From Streptomyces sp. NBC_01717 (GTDB lineage: Bacteria > Actinomycetota > Actinomycetes > Streptomycetales > Streptomycetaceae), in NCBI RefSeq assembly GCF_036248255.1, contig NZ_CP109178.1, forward strand, positions 9,181,001 to 9,245,000: DNA of 64,000 nucleotides, in the 5' to 3' direction. Of this stretch, positions 27,559 through 37,311 are shown piece after piece. The notes under the pieces were generated by a model. The model was not told the DNA's origin. It did not search any database and was given only the letters and a program-made list of their open reading frames with translations. The number at the start of each line of letters is the position of its first letter. Positions within the stretch are counted from its first letter, which is position 1. Made by a program: the position numbers and the translations under genes.

Positions 27559-28419
27559 ATGGAGACGCAGGGGCTCGTGTCGATGACCGACGGGGCGCAG
27601 TTGCGCTGGATGGCGCTGGGGGACACGACTCGGCAGCCGGCTGTGATCCTGCTCCACGGCGGTCCGGGTCTGCCGGACTATCTGGGCGATGTTGCCCCCA
27701 TGATCGCGGACCTCGCGCCTGTGTACCGGTACGACCAGCGTGGCACGGGCCAGTCCCCGTGGCGTGGCCCCCATTCCTTCGCCCGGCATGTCGACGATCT
27801 CGCTGAATTGCTCGCCGCATGGGACGTGCCCGGTGCAGTGCTGATCGGGCATTCCTACGGCACCGATCTGGCGAGCCGGTTCTGCCTGAGGCACTCTCAC
27901 CGGGTTGCCGCAATCCTGCTGATGTGCGGGCCATTCGTCGGTGATTGGCGTACTGGGGACCGAGCGGAGCGCGGCCGCCGCATGTCCGCAGCGCAGCAGG
28001 AGCGGCTCCGCGAGCTGGAGGAGCTACCGGATCGCACGGAGGAACAGGAAGTCGAGCTACTCACGCTGGCCTGGTTCACCGACCACGCCGACACCGAACG
28101 CGGGTGGCACTGGGCAGCCCAGAGTGCCCGGCGGCGTCGCCCGGTCAACTGGTCCATGAACGGCGAACTCGGCAAGGAAGGACGCGCGGATCCGCTCGAT
28201 GGACACCTTGCCGATCTCCGTGCGCGCCTGCCCGCGCGGGCGGAGCTCCTCGGTGGGGTCGACGATCCCCGTCCTGTGTCGGCGCTTGAAGAACTCGCGC
28301 TCCGGCTCGCTATTCCGCTTACCCGGATCGAGGGCGCAGGGCACGAGCCCTGGTTGGAGCAGCCCGACGCTGTGCGTACGCACCTTCGGCGGTTCGTGCA
28401 AGGCGCCGTGGGCGCATAG
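27559..28419 (+). CDS. Alpha/beta hydrolase, proline iminopeptidase-like
   Basis: A 286-residue serine hydrolase. The oxyanion signature is LLHGGPGLPDYLG, then YDQRGTGQS, the nucleophile elbow IGHSYGTDLASRF, and the catalytic His in GAGHEPWLEQPDAV. These match the S33 peptidase/hydrolase group (HGGPG plus GxSxG). The frame is open back to 27442 with a hydrophobic lead-in, but ATG 27559 gives the usual N-terminus. The substrate may be an N-terminal prolyl peptide or an ester; a cytoplasmic location is likely. Confidence 0.85.
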   Translation: METQGLVSMTDGAQLRWMALGDTTRQPAVILLHGGPGLPDYLGDVAPMIADLAPVYRYDQRGTGQSPWRGPHSFARHVDDLAELLAAWDVPGAVLIGHSYGTDLASRFCLRHSHRVAAILLMCGPFVGDWRTGDRAERGRRMSAAQQERLRELEELPDRTEEQEVELLTLAWFTDHADTERGWHWAAQSARRRRPVNWSMNGELGKEGRADPLDGHLADLRARLPARAELLGGVDDPRPVSALEELALRLAIPLTRIEGAGHEPWLEQPDAVRTHLRRFVQGAVGA

Positions 28420-28614
28420 GGCTTCGACGGGGTCGCTGGCTGCTTGGTCGTGAACTCGTCCACCAGGGGCTTCACCCTTCCGTCAGACCAACAGCGCAAC
28501 CACGATGGCAAGTTGGCAAATCCTCACTGTCGGTTCGGGTGCGGGTGGCCGACCCGCCGGGCCGTGGTGCGGAAGTCGACGGACGGGTTCGGGCGCCTTG
28601 GCGTGCTCTGAGAA

Positions 28615-29574
28615 TCACCGGTGCTTGAAGTCCTCGATGGCCGCCCGGACCGTCGCCCCCAACGCGTCGCTTCCGGCGTGCCCTGAGTTCTCGATGATGT
28701 GGAGCCGCGCGTCCGGCCAGACCTTCGCCAGCTCCCACGCGGTCTGTACCGGGCTGCCCATGTCGTGTCGGCCGTGGACCAGCACCGCCGGGATCCCGGC
28801 CAGCTTGTGGGCGTTCCTCAGTAGTTGGTCCTCCTCCAGCCATGCGCCGTTGCTGAAGATGTGGGCGCAGATCCGTACGAACGCGATCTGCGATTCGACC
28901 TCCCGGTCGCTGTACATGCCGGGTACGCCGTTGGGCTCGTTCGAGATGACCGCGTCCTCCCAGGCGAGCCAGCCGAGAGCGGCCTTCTCCCGAATCGCCC
29001 GGTCAGGGTTCTCCATCAGCCGTGCGTAAGCGGCCAGCAGGTCGCCCTCGCGCTCGTCCTCGGGAACGCCGTCGCGGAACCTGTCCCACGCCTCGGGGTG
29101 GAACCGCCCGGCACCCCGGTAGAGCCAGTCGGTCTCGGTGCGGCGGGTCATCGTCACTGCTGGGATGACCATCTCGCTGACCCGCTCGGGATGCTGTTGC
29201 GCATAGGCCAGGACGAGCGTCGCGCCCCAGGAGGCTCCGTACAGCAACCACTTCTCGATGCCGAGGTGCTCGCGCAGCTGTTCCATGTCGTCGATCAGGT
29301 GCTGCGTGGTGTTCAGGCTCATGTCGGCCGCCGGGTCGCTGGCGTGCGGGGTGCTACGACCGCAGTTCCGCTGGTCGAAGCGGACGACACGGTAGCGCTC
29401 AGGGTCCCAAGCCCGCGGGGGCCGCTGCGGTGTGCCCGCCCCCGGGCCGCCGTGGACACTGAGGGCAGGCTTGCCTTCTGGGTTGCCGATCTGTTCGTAG
29501 TAGACGCGATTGCCGTCTCCGGCGTCGAGAAAACCGACGTCATAGGGATCGGTCGGAGGATAGAGATCAACCAT
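28615..29574 (-). CDS. pip: Prolyl aminopeptidase (proline iminopeptidase, peptidase S33)
   Basis: A 319-residue enzyme releasing N-terminal proline from peptides. The N-terminus is MVDLYPPTDPYDVGFLDAGDGNRVYYEQIGNP as in Pip proteins. The oxyanion motif is SVHGGPGAGTP, followed by RFDQRNCGRSTPH, the nucleophile elbow YGASWGATLVLAYAQ, Asp in VHGRHDMGSP, and His in ENSGHAG. All triad residues are in place and the length is normal. It converges with the previous hydrolase gene, which belongs to the same broad family but is clearly not a recent duplicate. Confidence 0.93.
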   Translation of the reverse strand: MVDLYPPTDPYDVGFLDAGDGNRVYYEQIGNPEGKPALSVHGGPGAGTPQRPPRAWDPERYRVVRFDQRNCGRSTPHASDPAADMSLNTTQHLIDDMEQLREHLGIEKWLLYGASWGATLVLAYAQQHPERVSEMVIPAVTMTRRTETDWLYRGAGRFHPEAWDRFRDGVPEDEREGDLLAAYARLMENPDRAIREKAALGWLAWEDAVISNEPNGVPGMYSDREVESQIAFVRICAHIFSNGAWLEEDQLLRNAHKLAGIPAVLVHGRHDMGSPVQTAWELAKVWPDARLHIIENSGHAGSDALGATVRAAIEDFKHR

Positions 29575-29789
29575 GACCGTAGATCCTACGGAGTGATCGT
29601 GGCGGAGCCCCTTGGTTTTTTCAGCAAACTGCCCTTCTGGCATGGGCGTTGAGCAGGCAGACGGGCGGAGCCCCCGGAGGTGGGTCTTCGCACCTGTGCC
29701 CACCGGAGGGTTCGTGCGCCTTCCCGTCCGTCCGGGCTGACAATAGACAGGACGAACAGGCAGTTCACCGCAGAGCCGTCTGGCCGCCT

Positions 29790-30130
29790 GCTGTGGGCCT
29801 CTCTTGCTCTCCCCGAAGCCGTCCACGATATCCATGCGGCTCGCGAGCACGGCATCGGCGACCTCTCGTCAAAGCCGGCATCGCGTGCTGGGCCGACGAG
29901 GGCCACCAGGGCGCCGGAGGCACGGTCCGTGTCCCTACCGTGGCCAGTGGAAGAAGCCTTCCGACGCGCAGCAGGCGGTCAACCGGTCGTACGCGAAAAT
30001 CCGAGCACTCTTGAACAGGCATCGCCGTCCGCAGCCTCGCGGTTCCTCCGCAAGGTTCGCTGCTCGACGACCCGGATTGCGGCCCTCGTTCAGGCTGTCC
30101 TCTGCCCGCACCTGGCCTGCACAGACTGAG
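29790..30130 (+). pseudogene. IS5-type transposase remnant
   Basis: Pieces of a DDE transposase appear in shifting frames: EAVHDIHAAREHGI, KAGIACWADEGHQGAGGTVRVP, then QQAVNRSYAKIRAL and CSTTRIAALVQAVLCPHLA before a stop at 30127-30129. The order matches the C-terminal half of Streptomyces IS5-group transposases. At least three frameshifts are needed. A second remnant of the same type lies at 55.1-55.5 kb. Confidence 0.75.
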
Positions 30131-30420
30131 AATGAAAACGCTCAGTGACACTTTCTCTGTCAAGTTCAGCGTGCTGAACTGTCGTGTTCTCTCCAGCGGC
30201 CGGCCATTCGACGGGCGCTGGACCGGTTGACGGATGTTGACGGAGTCGGCGGGCGACGGCATGATGACCGACTGCGTGGCCTACGCCGAACCTCCCGCGA
30301 CCGTCCCCAGCACGGTCTCCCCTCGGAGGCAAAGGGACCAGTGTCTCAGGTCGTTGTCGCAGCCCGATCGCCTCGGGCGAGGTTGCTGGGGAGCCGTCGC
30401 TCAAGGCGTGGAAGGCCGCG

Positions 30421-31437
30421 ATGACAGCCGGTAGGAACTTCAAGCGCCAGGTGCGTGCCCGCGCCGCCAAGACCGGCGAGTCCTACACGTCCGCCCTCCG
30501 GCACTTCCGTCCGACTCCATCAGGAGACGTCATGTCGGAAGCAAGGAATCCCAAGAGCGTGTGGCTCGCAGTAGCGCAGACCCCCGTACGCGATGACCCC
30601 CGAGACGCTGAAGCGCTGCGTGAGAGCGGCCGTGAGGTCCGTGCTCTGATGCGCGAGGCCAGTACTCGGGGAGCGAGGATCGTGCACTTTCCGGAAGGCG
30701 CGATCTGTTCTCCCAACAAGCTTGTCATGTCCGTCGACGGCCCGGACGTGGTCGGCCCGGCGGACTGGGATCGGTGCCAGTGGCCGGTGCTCCATTCGGA
30801 GTTGGCCGCGATCGCCGAGTTGGCCCGCGATTTGCGGCTGTGGACGGTGATTGCCTCGGCGCACCGCTTGACCGAGGCGAACCGCCCGCACAACAGCCTC
30901 TACGTAATTTCCGATCGTGGCGCGGTCGTCACGCGTTACGACGAGCGCCTGCTGTCGAAGACGAAGGTCTCGTACATGTATTCGCCGGGCATCTCACCGG
31001 TGACCTTCGACGTCGACGGTGTGCGCTTCGGCTGCCTGCTCGGCATGGAGATCCACTACCCGGAGTTGTTCGCCGAATACGAGAAGCTGAATGTCGACTG
31101 CGTCCTGTTCTCGACGACCGGCGTCTCCCCGGGTGCTGTCGCCGCGCAAGCCCAAGGCCATGCCGCGGTCAACAGCTACTGGGTCAGCTTCTCGGTGCCC
31201 ACACAGCACAGCGCCACCGCACCGTCCGGAGTCATCGCGCCCAATGGCGACTGGCTTGAGCGGTGCGCCACGGACGGCTCGCCATCCGTAGCCGTCGTGA
31301 ACCTTGACGACAGTTCCGAGGCGGCCGCCGAATCAGTGACCTACGCGCGTCCCTGGCGTCGTGAGTCGCGCGCGGGCGTCTACGCCGAACACCAGGTGAC
31401 CGACCCGCGCAGCGAAGACCGAACTGCGGCCTTCTAG
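30421..31437 (+). CDS. Carbon-nitrogen hydrolase (nitrilase superfamily)
   Basis: An amidase/nitrilase-fold enzyme. The triad is recognisable: Glu in VHFPEGAICSPNK, Lys in YDERLLSKTKVSYMYSPG, Cys in VRFGCLLGMEIHYPE. Residues HNSLYVISDRG and VLFSTTGVSPGAVAAQAQGHA are typical of an actinobacterial subgroup. The leading 37 residues (NFKRQVRARAAKTGESYTSA) look like a conserved small-protein motif of Streptomyces. ATG 30532 with a strong AGGAGAC site is the alternative start and may be the real one. The product hydrolyses an unknown amide or nitrile. Confidence 0.88.
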   Translation: MTAGRNFKRQVRARAAKTGESYTSALRHFRPTPSGDVMSEARNPKSVWLAVAQTPVRDDPRDAEALRESGREVRALMREASTRGARIVHFPEGAICSPNKLVMSVDGPDVVGPADWDRCQWPVLHSELAAIAELARDLRLWTVIASAHRLTEANRPHNSLYVISDRGAVVTRYDERLLSKTKVSYMYSPGISPVTFDVDGVRFGCLLGMEIHYPELFAEYEKLNVDCVLFSTTGVSPGAVAAQAQGHAAVNSYWVSFSVPTQHSATAPSGVIAPNGDWLERCATDGSPSVAVVNLDDSSEAAAESVTYARPWRRESRAGVYAEHQVTDPRSEDRTAAF

Positions 31438-31714
31438 CGCAGAAGCAGAATCCGAGGGTTCGCGGGTTCGGGATGGCTCCCGCGCCGCGAACACCTCGGA
31501 TTCTGAGTTGTTGGGGTAACCGGATCATTGTCGGCGGCCGGTCCCCGCATCAGTCACGGGTTCTGGAGGGGCGCACCGTATCGAATCGTCATTACAGCAA
31601 GTACCGAATTGACGGCTCTGGCGATGGTGTCCCAGGAGTCAGTCATCAAAGCCCGGACACTACTCGATACCTGCTGAACCCACCGTCGAATTGCGGACGT
31701 TCGCTATGGCGGCG

Positions 31715-31862
31715 ACCGACACCACAGTGCCTCAACTCAGCCGCCCGACAGGCGAGCAGGACACGCCTACGGAGGAGTCGGAAGCCGACGCGGCCGAGCA
31801 TCTGCCGTTTGAGCGTCTTGATCCACAGGCTGATGCCCGCCACCACGTCTTCGCCGACCAGC
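31715..31862 (-). pseudogene. ISL3-type transposase C-terminal scrap
   Basis: The minus strand reads WIKTLKRQMLGRVGFRLLRRRVLLA, which matches the very conserved tail (KTLKRQMxGRAGFxLLRxRVLL) of ISL3-family transposases. Nothing of the catalytic core precedes it. The scrap abuts the RidA gene stop. The rest of 31438-31714 is gene-free. Confidence 0.65.
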
Positions 31863-31864
31863 GG

Positions 31865-32275
31865 TCAGGTGGGTAGTGCCGCCGTGAGGTCGACCTCGAT
31901 CAGCTGCCCGGGAAAGCCGAGCTGCTCGATGCCGAGCAGTGTGCTCGCGGTGGTGAACGCGGGCCCGACGGCCGAACGGGTGAGGCGTTGCCAGGCGGCG
32001 CCCAGGATCGCGGCATTGCCGCTGACCACATAGATCACCGAACGGACGACCTGATCGGGCCGGGCACCCACCGTACTGAGGGCGGCGAGGGCATTGGCTG
32101 CTACCTGGTCGATCTGCGCATCGAGGTCGCCCGGACCCACCAGCGTGCCGGAGCGGCCGAGAGGGCACTGTCCGGCCAGGAAAGCCGTCCGGCCCGCTTC
32201 CACCACTGTGATGTGGTGACAGCCGGGCGTCGGATGGAGCTGATCGGGATTGATTCGAGTGATCTCCGTGGTCAT
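31865..32275 (-). CDS. RidA/YjgF-family enamine/imine deaminase-like protein
   Basis: A 136-residue trimeric chorismate-mutase-like fold protein. The start MTTEITRINPDQLHPTPG, the strand RTAFLAGQCPLGRSGTLVG, QVAANALAALSTVGARPDQVVRSVIYVV, and the C-terminal PGQLIEVDLTAAL are all RidA hallmarks. The substrate-binding Arg of archetypal RidA lies in the VVRSVIYV strand. ATG 32275 is chosen; the frame is open to 32407 without support. The archetype removes reactive enamines; the subgroup is uncertain. A second RidA-type gene is at 54.6 kb. Confidence 0.87.
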   Translation of the reverse strand: MTTEITRINPDQLHPTPGCHHITVVEAGRTAFLAGQCPLGRSGTLVGPGDLDAQIDQVAANALAALSTVGARPDQVVRSVIYVVSGNAAILGAAWQRLTRSAVGPAFTTASTLLGIEQLGFPGQLIEVDLTAALPT

Positions 32276-32477
32276 GCGGGCGAGTCTGGCGATTCGGCCG
32301 ACGGAGTGCACTGGGTATTCGTCCGGTCCACGATCCGGACACAGCGCGCTTCCGAAGTGCGGGCTGCACCACATCGTCCAGTACGACGACGGGAATGGTG
32401 TCGTCATCGCCGCCTTGACTCGCGGTTCCTGGGAATGTGAGTGATGTGTGGTCGCGCAGTGGCTGGCTGCGGGAGCG

Positions 32478-32897
32478 TCAGCCCAGCGCCAGCCGGGGTA
32501 TCTCCCGTCCGGGGGAGCGGTCCATCACCATCAGCAGGCCGGCCTCGCGAGTCCTGGCGTAGGCGGCCTCGTCTATGACGCCCAGTTGGAACCAGACCGC
32601 TTTGGCGCCGATCGCCACAGCCTGGTCGGCGACGCCTCCGGCGAGGGCGGAGTTGACGAACACGTCCACGACATCAACCTGGAAGGGGATCTCCGCAAGG
32701 GAAGCGTAGCCCTGCTCACCGTGCACCGTCTCGGCCTTTGGGTGCACGGGCACTACTCTCTTGCCGATGCGCTGCAGCTTCTCGGCCACGCGGTAAGCGG
32801 CCCGTTCGGGGTTGTCGGACAGGCCCACCACGGCCCAGGTGTCTCCTGCAGTGGTGAGAATCTTCCTGATCGTCGCGTCATCGCCATAGATCGTCAT
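32478..32897 (-). CDS. CoA-binding domain protein (YccU-like)
   Basis: A single-domain Rossmann protein of 139 residues. TWAVVGLSDNPERAAYRVAEKLQRIGKRVVPVHPKA is the CoA_binding_2 signature, followed by DVVDVFVNSALAGGVADQAVAIGAKAVWFQLGVIDE. The family binds CoA or a nucleotide, but its role is poorly known. ATG 32897 is used; GTG 32906 is equally possible. The gene lies alone between RidA and a MarR gene. Confidence 0.88.
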   Translation of the reverse strand: MTIYGDDATIRKILTTAGDTWAVVGLSDNPERAAYRVAEKLQRIGKRVVPVHPKAETVHGEQGYASLAEIPFQVDVVDVFVNSALAGGVADQAVAIGAKAVWFQLGVIDEAAYARTREAGLLMVMDRSPGREIPRLALG

Positions 32898-33152
32898 GCC
32901 CAGCACCGCCGCGCGGTGGTGAGTTCCGCACCAGTCATGGGGAGCGTCAGGTCTGTGGACTTCGTCAGTCGCATGAGTAGACGTTATCCAGTTTGAATAC
33001 TGTATGCAATAGTGCAGGCGTGGGCTCCCGTCGCGCGGGCAGCTGGAGCGACCCGGATGCGGTGGCCGAGCAGTGCAGTTCGATGCGCTCAGCTGCTTCG
33101 CCGGAGCCAGAGCGTTCCAGGGGCGGTCGTTGCCGATCGGCCCGGAGGGCGG

Positions 33153-33656
33153 CTACGGCTTCGCTTTGGCGTGAGGTTCTGCCGCGGCATCGAGATCGCG
33201 GGCGCGGGCGGCGACCGACGGCGTCAATCGGTGGGCCAGCAGGTCCAGGGCCTCCGTGACCTCGATGAGGATGTCCGGGTCGGGGGCGGTGCCGTCGGGG
33301 CCGGACAGGGCCGTGGTAAGGGCGTCGTCGATGGTGGCAGCGCGGACCTCGGCGACCCGGGCGGAGGGCTTCGCAGTGGGGTGGATGAGTCGGCGACGCC
33401 GGTCGGCCGGGTCGGGCTCCGTGTTGACCGAGCCCGCCTGCTCCAACCGGGCAACGGCGGTGGAGACCTGACTCTGCGGCAGGCCTGTCCGCGCGGCGAT
33501 TTCGCCGACCGTTGTCCCGGGGTGGGTGACGAGGTCGCCGAGGACGACGACCACCGAGCGGATCGATCCCTGCGAATCCGACGTCGGCCGGGGCATCGCC
33601 TGTTCGCCGATCTTCATGAGGGTGCGTCCCAGGAGGAACAGTTCGACTCCGTTCAT
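33153..33656 (-). CDS. MarR-type winged-helix regulator
   Basis: A 167-residue regulator with LGDLVTHPGTTVGEIAARTGLPQSQVSTAVARLEQAGSVNTEPDPADRRRRLIHPTA as HTH and wing. The N-terminal helix ELFLLGRTLMKIGEQAM is a dimerisation helix. The start at ATG 33656 leaves a long inverted repeat between it and the divergent hydrolase gene. It is likely the repressor of that gene. Confidence 0.85.
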   Translation of the reverse strand: MNGVELFLLGRTLMKIGEQAMPRPTSDSQGSIRSVVVVLGDLVTHPGTTVGEIAARTGLPQSQVSTAVARLEQAGSVNTEPDPADRRRRLIHPTAKPSARVAEVRAATIDDALTTALSGPDGTAPDPDILIEVTEALDLLAHRLTPSVAARARDLDAAAEPHAKAKP

Positions 33657-33670
33657 GACCGCAAGGGTAC

Positions 33671-33710
33671 ATCGAAATGGATGCATCTATATTGATGTAT
33701 CTATTTCGAT
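33671..33710. promoter_or_regulatory. Long operator dyad between marR and hydrolase
   Basis: Left arm ATCGAAATGGATGCATC (33671-33687) and right arm GATGTATCTATTTCGAT (33694-33710) are inverted copies matching at 15 of 17 positions, with six bases between. This 40-bp AT-rich dyad lies 15 bases before the marR start and 60 before the hydrolase start, as expected for a repressor site controlling both. Confidence 0.8.
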
Positions 33711-33769
33711 GAGTTACTGTCGCGGTGTCAGTCGGAGATGCCGACGACAGTCGGCAAGGGGGACCCGTC

Positions 33770-34618
33770 ATGACCACGACCGCCGCCACCATCCGCACCC
33801 TCTCCGTCCCGGGCGCAACCCTCCACTTCCAGGTCGAGGGCATCGGCCCCGTCCTCCTTCTGTCCCAGAGCGGCGAGGGTGATGCGGACCGCACGGTCGA
33901 CCTTGTCCCGTACCTGGTCGACACCTTCACGGTCGTCACCTACGACCGCCGCGGCCTGTCGCGCAGCACTCTCGACGACCCCGCCCGGCCCGTCGCCATG
34001 GCCGACCACGCGGACGACGTCGCCCGGTTGCTCGCCGAGGTCACCGATGGGCCGGCGCTGATGGCCGGGTTCAGCATGGGCGCCGCGATCGGCCTCCAGA
34101 CCGTGGCCCGCCACCCGGGCATGTTGAGCACACTGATCGCACACGAGCCCGTGATGCCGAACCTGCTGCCCGAGGCAGACCGTGCGGAGCACGTGGCCGA
34201 GCTGTCGGCCATCCAGGACGCATACGCGGCCGGTGGCCTGACGGCGGCGTTCCCGGCGATCGCCCGGCACCTCGGCATCGACCCGGCGCACGACGAGACC
34301 GAGGAGGGCCTCACCCCTCAGCCGCTCACGCTCCGCCGACAGGCCAACTTCGGGTTCTTCATCGGAACGGAGTTCACGGCCGTCACCACGGACGGCCTCG
34401 ATCCGGCGGAGCCGGTGCGGGCTGCAGCGCGGACCGGAACGCGGATCATCCCGGCGACGGGCCGGACGACCCGGCCGGTGGTACACACCTATCGCTGCGC
34501 GCTGGCACTGGCGGCGCGACTGGGCGCGGAGTCGGTCGAGTTTCCGGGCGGCCACAACGGGAACACCGCGTTCCCCCGGGCGACGGCACAGGTGCTGAAG
34601 TCCGTGCTCGGGTGGTGA
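33770..34618 (+). CDS. Alpha/beta hydrolase
   Basis: A 282-residue hydrolase. VTYDRRGLSRSTLDDP follows strand 4, MAGFSMGAAIGLQTVA is the nucleophile elbow (Ser in GFSMG), and FPGGHNGNTAFP carries the catalytic His. The usual HG oxyanion motif is replaced by LLLSQSGEGDAD, seen in one common actinobacterial subgroup. AAGGGGG precedes ATG 33770. It is divergent from a MarR regulator with a shared dyad, so expression is probably ligand-induced. The substrate is unknown. Confidence 0.87.
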   Translation: MTTTAATIRTLSVPGATLHFQVEGIGPVLLLSQSGEGDADRTVDLVPYLVDTFTVVTYDRRGLSRSTLDDPARPVAMADHADDVARLLAEVTDGPALMAGFSMGAAIGLQTVARHPGMLSTLIAHEPVMPNLLPEADRAEHVAELSAIQDAYAAGGLTAAFPAIARHLGIDPAHDETEEGLTPQPLTLRRQANFGFFIGTEFTAVTTDGLDPAEPVRAAARTGTRIIPATGRTTRPVVHTYRCALALAARLGAESVEFPGGHNGNTAFPRATAQVLKSVLGW

Positions 34619-35212
34619 CCTCCTCCAGCGGCACACGCAGAGCCCCAGCGTGTTTTTCCTTGGGCCTGTATGGACGGAGGTCCTCGCGGACAAGCCGGGC
34701 AGGCAGTAACTCCGGTTGAACAGGAGGCAGGTGCTGCCTCACTGACGATGCGGCCGCGAGGCTGCCGCCGAACTGGTCAGCCGTTCTACGCTGCCGCTGT
34801 TCTTGGGCTGCAAGTCGGTGAAGCAGGCCGGGAAGCAGATATGGATTTCTTCGTAGTGTCCGTACGCGACAGTGCGCCGCAAGTACGCCACTGATCAGTG
34901 GGTTTCTCCTATCGTCCCGCTCGGGTACGCGATCCGAGAGGTCGCGGTGACGGGCACCGGGGCGCAGGGCGGCGCCGATGCCGTGGCGGTGTCGAGCGGT
35001 CTGGCTCACCGAGAGGCCCACATGGATCAGATGAGGCTCGCGAACGGGTGTGGTTGACGGTGCCGACCGCCTTCGCGCGAAAATGCAGCAGGGCCTGGTC
35101 TATCTCTGAAGGTCCACGGGCCGGCGGTGGGCCGGTGTCCCGCCCTCCTGATCGGGGTAGCCGTGCGGGCAGCCGACGCCCGCCGATGCCCTACCGGAAA
35201 AGGAGCACGCCC
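34619..35212. other. Gene-free stretch
   Basis: About 590 bases with only overlapping low-complexity frames on both strands. No transposase or family motif could be read. The end supplies the AAAAGGAGC ribosome site of the next gene. Confidence 0.4.
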
Positions 35213-35818
35213 ATGCGCCTCTACGCCCAGACCCCGGCACGTCGGAGCCGCCAGGTCCTCGCAGACCTGAGCGCGGCGGCCCTGATCTACGCCGCGGTGA
35301 AGCTGGCCTTGGCCGTGCACGACGCGATCGGGCGACTGGCCTATCCGGGCCGAAAGGCGGAAAGTGCCGGCAACAGCCTCTCCGACGGACTCGTCGACGC
35401 GGGCGACGCCGCCTCGAAGGTGCCGTTTGTCGGAGGCCAGTTGAAGAAGCCGCTCAGGTCCGCCGCCGAGGCCGGCACCGGGCTGGCCGACGCAGGTCGT
35501 TCGCTCCAGGACACGGTGGGCCATGTGGCGACGCTGACCACGGTCGCCCTGATCGTCATCCCGGTGGTGTTCGTGCTGCTGCTGTGGCTGCCCCTGCGCC
35601 TGCGCTGGATCCGCCGCAGCGCCGTCACCCGGCGCCTCGCGGCCGATCCGGGTGGCGCCGACATCCTCGCGCTGCGCGTCCTCACCGGCTCGCAGCGCGA
35701 ACTCGCCGCGCTGCCCACGCCACCCGGCGGCCTCGCAGAGGCTTGGCGGCGCGGCGACAAACAGGTCATCGCCGACCTGGCGGCGATCGGCCTGCGGCAA
35801 GCGGGTCTACGCCCCTGA
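35213..35818 (+). CDS. Two-helix membrane protein, function unknown
   Basis: A 201-residue protein. A first hydrophobic segment lies at about residues 15-38 (LSAAALIYAAVKLALAVHDA) and a strong second helix at about 108-132 (LTTVALIVIPVVFVLLLWLP). Between them is an amphipathic stretch with GLVDAGDAASKVPFVGGQLKKPLRSAAEAG, and the C-terminus is helical and cytoplasmic. AAAAGGAGC lies upstream of ATG 35213. Similar proteins are conserved in Streptomyces without known function. No operon partner is present. Confidence 0.72.
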   Translation: MRLYAQTPARRSRQVLADLSAAALIYAAVKLALAVHDAIGRLAYPGRKAESAGNSLSDGLVDAGDAASKVPFVGGQLKKPLRSAAEAGTGLADAGRSLQDTVGHVATLTTVALIVIPVVFVLLLWLPLRLRWIRRSAVTRRLAADPGGADILALRVLTGSQRELAALPTPPGGLAEAWRRGDKQVIADLAAIGLRQAGLRP

Positions 35819-36056
35819 CGGGTGAATGCGGGGTTTGGTGGCAGTGGTTGGGCGTCAGCGCGGACGCTTCTACTGCCCGCGGTAACTTCCGGACCTGGGC
35901 GAAGATCACCTCGCACGTCTACGCCATCTTTCAGCGTGGCCCCGGCGCGGTGAAAGATGGCGCTGCTGGAACGGGCGTGCAGCCGGCTGGGCCCCTACAC
36001 CTGACTATTCGTCTCCTCCTCATCACTGCGACGGAATCCTGATACCGGAGGCGACG

Positions 36057-36494
36057 GTGGACAGCAGGGCCGACCATGTGGACACAACACCGGCAGGACC
36101 GTCTGCCGTCGAGGCCGGAGTGCTGGGGGAACAGTCGCTGATCGCGCTGCGGCCGCCGGCCGTGCGCCGCCTGCTGGCATTGCGATGGCAGCACCGTCCG
36201 ACACGGGGCCATGTGCGCCTTGTGGTCGAGTGTCTGGGGGTGTCGGAGCGGACGGTGTGGCGGTGGCTGTCGGACGCCTCCCGCTCCGAAGATGCTGCGG
36301 CTCGCCCTGGCGCACACAGTTCGGAGCGTTTTGAGATCACCGGGCCGGTCCGGGTGCTCCTGGCGTACAGGCACGGGAACGCCTCCGCGATCCACCGCCA
36401 GCTCGTCGCTCGAGCTCGGGCCGCGGCGTTTCGGCTGGATTGCTGGCTGTGGGTTTCCCGGGGTGGGGATGGGTACTGCGGGCTGGTCAGTTGA
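36057..36494 (+). pseudogene. TniA/TnsB-like (Mu-type) transposase N-terminal remnant
   Basis: The frame reads LIALRPPAVRRLLALRWQHRPTRGHVRLVVECLGVSERTVWRWLSDASR, then FEITGPVRVLLAYRHGNASAIHRQLVARA. This is the double-HTH N-terminus of Mu/TnsB-like integrases found in actinobacteria. It parallels the longer remnant at 60.6-61.5 kb (PAVRRLLALRR, GVRERAVWRWLS, RALLGLWRGNVAAVHREL). The catalytic DDE core is absent and the end is unrelated sequence. Confidence 0.7.
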
Positions 36495-37311
36495 TGGTCC
36501 GGTCGCGCAGTTGACGGGCGATGCGGGCAACGTCCAGTGTCCCGGCGGCGGTGCGACCTGTTCCGGACTCGGGCTCACCCGAACGCGTGTACGTGTCGGC
36601 GGGGCATCGGTAGCCGGGCGTGCTGAGGTGATGTGGGCGGCGGGAACCGGGCCGGGATCGGTCGGCTCGCCGTCCGTCTGTTCCTTGTCGAGATGGGAGC
36701 GTTCATGTACGGCGCGCTCAGACCAGATGCCGAGCTGGGTCTGGAGACGTTTGCTGTGCGGCATCCCGTGAATCTCCCCGAGCCTCGCTGACCCTGTGGT
36801 CAGGGGGCTCTTCCTCGTCATATTGGGGCTGGTGGCCGTATTGCTGTCGTCACGCACGCGCGAGCGTGAGCAGACCTACACAGAGTGGGCGCCTTCAGGC
36901 CTGAGGGGCCCTCCTGAACGCCACACGTACGCATGCTCAGTTCCCGCCGAACCCACGGATACACCCAGGTGGCGCACGGACCGAACCGCGAGTTCCCCCT
37001 GAACAGGCTTCGGTTTCCCTGAAACCCCGGGGCTCCCCGGCTTCCAGAAGTTGCGGACGGTCGTGTCCCGCCGTGCTTATCGGCGTTGCCGTCTTCCTCG
37101 ACGAGCTTGCGCTCGCCAACCCACCTGCGAGCGCACCCTGCCACGCCGGCCGCGAGCAGCGCAGACAGGGCCCTTCTTCCCTCCCCCAATGGTCATGGGC
37201 AGGTCATGGCATGGGCTGACAGGGCGAACTGCAAAAGCTCCCGGTCAGGCCTCCGTCGGGAAGCTGAGGCCGTGGCTACCGTCGGATTATTCCCCACCTC
37301 TACCTACCGGG
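36495..37311. other. Gene-free stretch before the HU gene
   Basis: About 820 bases without a gene I can support. The frames are proline/arginine-rich. A GTG at 36796 opens a short hydrophobic frame (GLFLVILGLVAVLLSSRTR), but it lacks any ribosome site and soon degenerates, so it is not called. Confidence 0.4.

Noticed and set aside
36796-37002. Small hydrophobic open frame (GLFLVILGLVAVLLSS)
   Set aside because: No ribosome site, one helix only, and the rest is noise; insufficient support for a gene.
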